64,000 nucleotides of DNA from assembly GCA_944385675.1 (NCBI GenBank), contig CALWYD010000004.1, forward strand, positions 43,204 to 107,203, written 5' to 3'. Below, piece after piece: positions 63,177 through 64,000 of this stretch. A program made the position numbers and the translations under genes. Each line of letters starts with the position of its first letter. Position 1 is the stretch's first letter. The stretch is from an uncultured Oscillospiraceae bacterium. Lineage in GTDB: Bacteria; Bacillota; Clostridia; Oscillospirales; Oscillospiraceae. The notes beneath the pieces are model-generated. The model did not search any database. It saw only the letters and a list, made by a program, of their open reading frames with translations, and had not been told where the DNA came from.

Positions 63177-64000
63177 TGACCAAAATCCAGTGCAGCCCTT
63201 TTGGTAAATTCTTGTCCTGGCTTCTGCTCCTTATTCTTTCCTTTTCAAGTGTGTATTTGGGGCTCACCGCCGCCTCCTCCTATCTCATTCTGTCAGATGG
63301 CTGGCAGAGTACTCCGGCGTTTTCCTCCCTGCTCCAGGAGTACCGAGGCACACTGGCAGAATACTTCATAAACCTTGAAATCCTCCAGTCCCAGCCCGAT
63401 GTGAGCCTGAGTTATATGGAGCAGCAGCAGTTGTCTGACAGCATACAGGCCGCCCAGGCTCTCTTGTCGGCCCAGGACACCGCTTTTCGCTTTGAGATCC
63501 GCTCCCAGGACGGCAATCAGGTGCTGCTCTCCAACCTGGGCCAAGAGGAAACCCTTTCTCAAATGGTGGAGCAGGTTCATTACTCTATCCTCTCTGTCGA
63601 TGCCTTTCCTCAATTGGAATCCAGTCTCCAGTGGGTCTATTCCACCCTCCGTGCAGACTGCTACCTCTATGGAGCAGATGAGTACGAGGTTTCCCAGATG
63701 CCGGAGGGCAGTTTCCTTATTCTGGCCTGCGGAGTGCTCTCTTCTCCGCCCCAGTCTATCTCAGATGAATTCTCTGCCTTGTTTCAGCAATACGCTGCCG
63801 CCAATACCCAATTTGCCCCCCTGATAATTGCCGCGGCCCTGTGTGGTATCCTGTCTCTGGTTTGCTTGGGGTACATCCTGTGGACCTGCGGACACAAATT
63901 AGGCCAGGAGGAGATTGTCCTTACCTGGCAGGACAAGATTGTTCTGGAAGTTTATTTATTGGCCGCCTTTTTGTTAATCAGTTTTATCGCCTGGAGCCTT
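63173..64000 (+). CDS. Sensor histidine kinase (5' part, cut by window end)
   Basis: 276 codons visible from ATG 63173. A first membrane helix (SWLLLLILSFSSVYLGL), an extracytoplasmic domain of about 180 residues without recognisable fold, a second helix (LIIAAALCGILSLVCLGYI) and a third hydrophobic stretch at the window end. The catalytic domains lie beyond the window; the identity is inferred from the response regulator overlap. Confidence 0.8.
   Translation, partial: MMTKIQCSPFGKFLSWLLLLILSFSSVYLGLTAASSYLILSDGWQSTPAFSSLLQEYRGTLAEYFINLEILQSQPDVSLSYMEQQQLSDSIQAAQALLSAQDTAFRFEIRSQDGNQVLLSNLGQEETLSQMVEQVHYSILSVDAFPQLESSLQWVYSTLRADCYLYGADEYEVSQMPEGSFLILACGVLSSPPQSISDEFSALFQQYAAANTQFAPLIIAAALCGILSLVCLGYILWTCGHKLGQEEIVLTWQDKIVLEVYLLAAFLLISFIAWSL

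Noticed and set aside
1-64000. CRISPR arrays, prophage, transposons or defence islands
   Set aside because: No direct-repeat arrays, integrase, transposase or defence gene motifs were seen.

Overview
The window reads as a chromosome segment of an anaerobic, spore-forming, low-to-mid GC Firmicute, most likely a clostridial lineage such as Oscillospiraceae (Flavonifractor/Intestinimonas-like). Direct support comes from sporulation genes (spoIVA, a sipL-type SPOCS/LysM gene, spoVM, spoVAD, spoVAE), two T-box leaders, remA, YicC, cdaA/cdaR, PrkC/Stp signalling, rubrerythrin, a PPi-type phosphofructokinase and strong SD sequences. The genus is an inference from gene content and order only. There is no sign of phage, transposon, CRISPR or plasmid functions; this is mostly core chromosome.

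Layout. 1-4.1 kb: truncated tyrS with a Tyr T-box, then fba and a PPi-type pfk facing apart from overlapping promoters. 4.1-7.4 kb: a compact spore-envelope block, spoVM (23 codons), sipL-like and spoIVA, all on the minus strand. 7.5-24.3 kb: a long minus-strand housekeeping series (cdaA-cdaR, rseC-like, DUF5685, J-domain protein, membrane protein, yicC, remA, gmk, rpoZ, priA, def, fmt, rsmB, rlmN, stp, prkC, rsgA). 24.5-28.7 kb: cysteine desulfurase with a DUF3343 carrier, ispD-ispF, carD, a promoter-driven structured RNA of about 300 nt and a 45-residue ORF. 28.8-33.1 kb: potABCD with a consensus promoter and a structured leader. 33.2-35.5 kb: an apparently self-regulated operon of a DUF2975-like membrane protein, a small XRE repressor and an exported protein, with two matching operators. 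35.5-41.7 kb: a pseudouridine synthase, yceD-rpmF, recO with the tiny yqzL, a gamma-glutamyltransferase and spoVAD-spoVAE. 41.7-46 kb: an ECF sigma factor with its DUF4179 partner and an LtaS-like sulfatase. 46.2-48.7 kb: a polar amino acid ABC transporter. 48.8-52.6 kb: rubrerythrin with a PerR-like box, cysS-cysE under a Cys T-box, and one unrecognised gene. 52.9-56.5 kb: a LysR regulator with an FNT channel, an XRE regulator flanked by two perfect Spo0A boxes, and a siroheme sulfite-reductase-like protein. 56.7-58.9 kb: histidine ammonia-lyase and an Rrf2 regulator. 58.9-64 kb: a PBP2-like transpeptidase, an FHA-FtsW fusion, tRNA-Arg(ACG) and a two-component system cut by the window end.

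How parts connect. The PrkC kinase and its phosphatase sit in the same window as an FtsW/RodA glycosyltransferase fused to a phosphothreonine-reading FHA domain, suggesting phospho-control of wall synthesis. spoVM, sipL and spoIVA encode the three proteins known to build the coat basement layer. The sulfur theme (cysE, cysS, cysteine desulfurase plus DUF3343, sulfite-reductase-like protein, FNT channel) is spread over several loci. No genuinely unknown defence or mobile system is evident. The most notable observations are the spoVM-sipL-spoIVA cluster, the Spo0A-boxed XRE gene, the twin-operator XRE operon, the FHA-FtsW fusion and the unassigned structured RNA.
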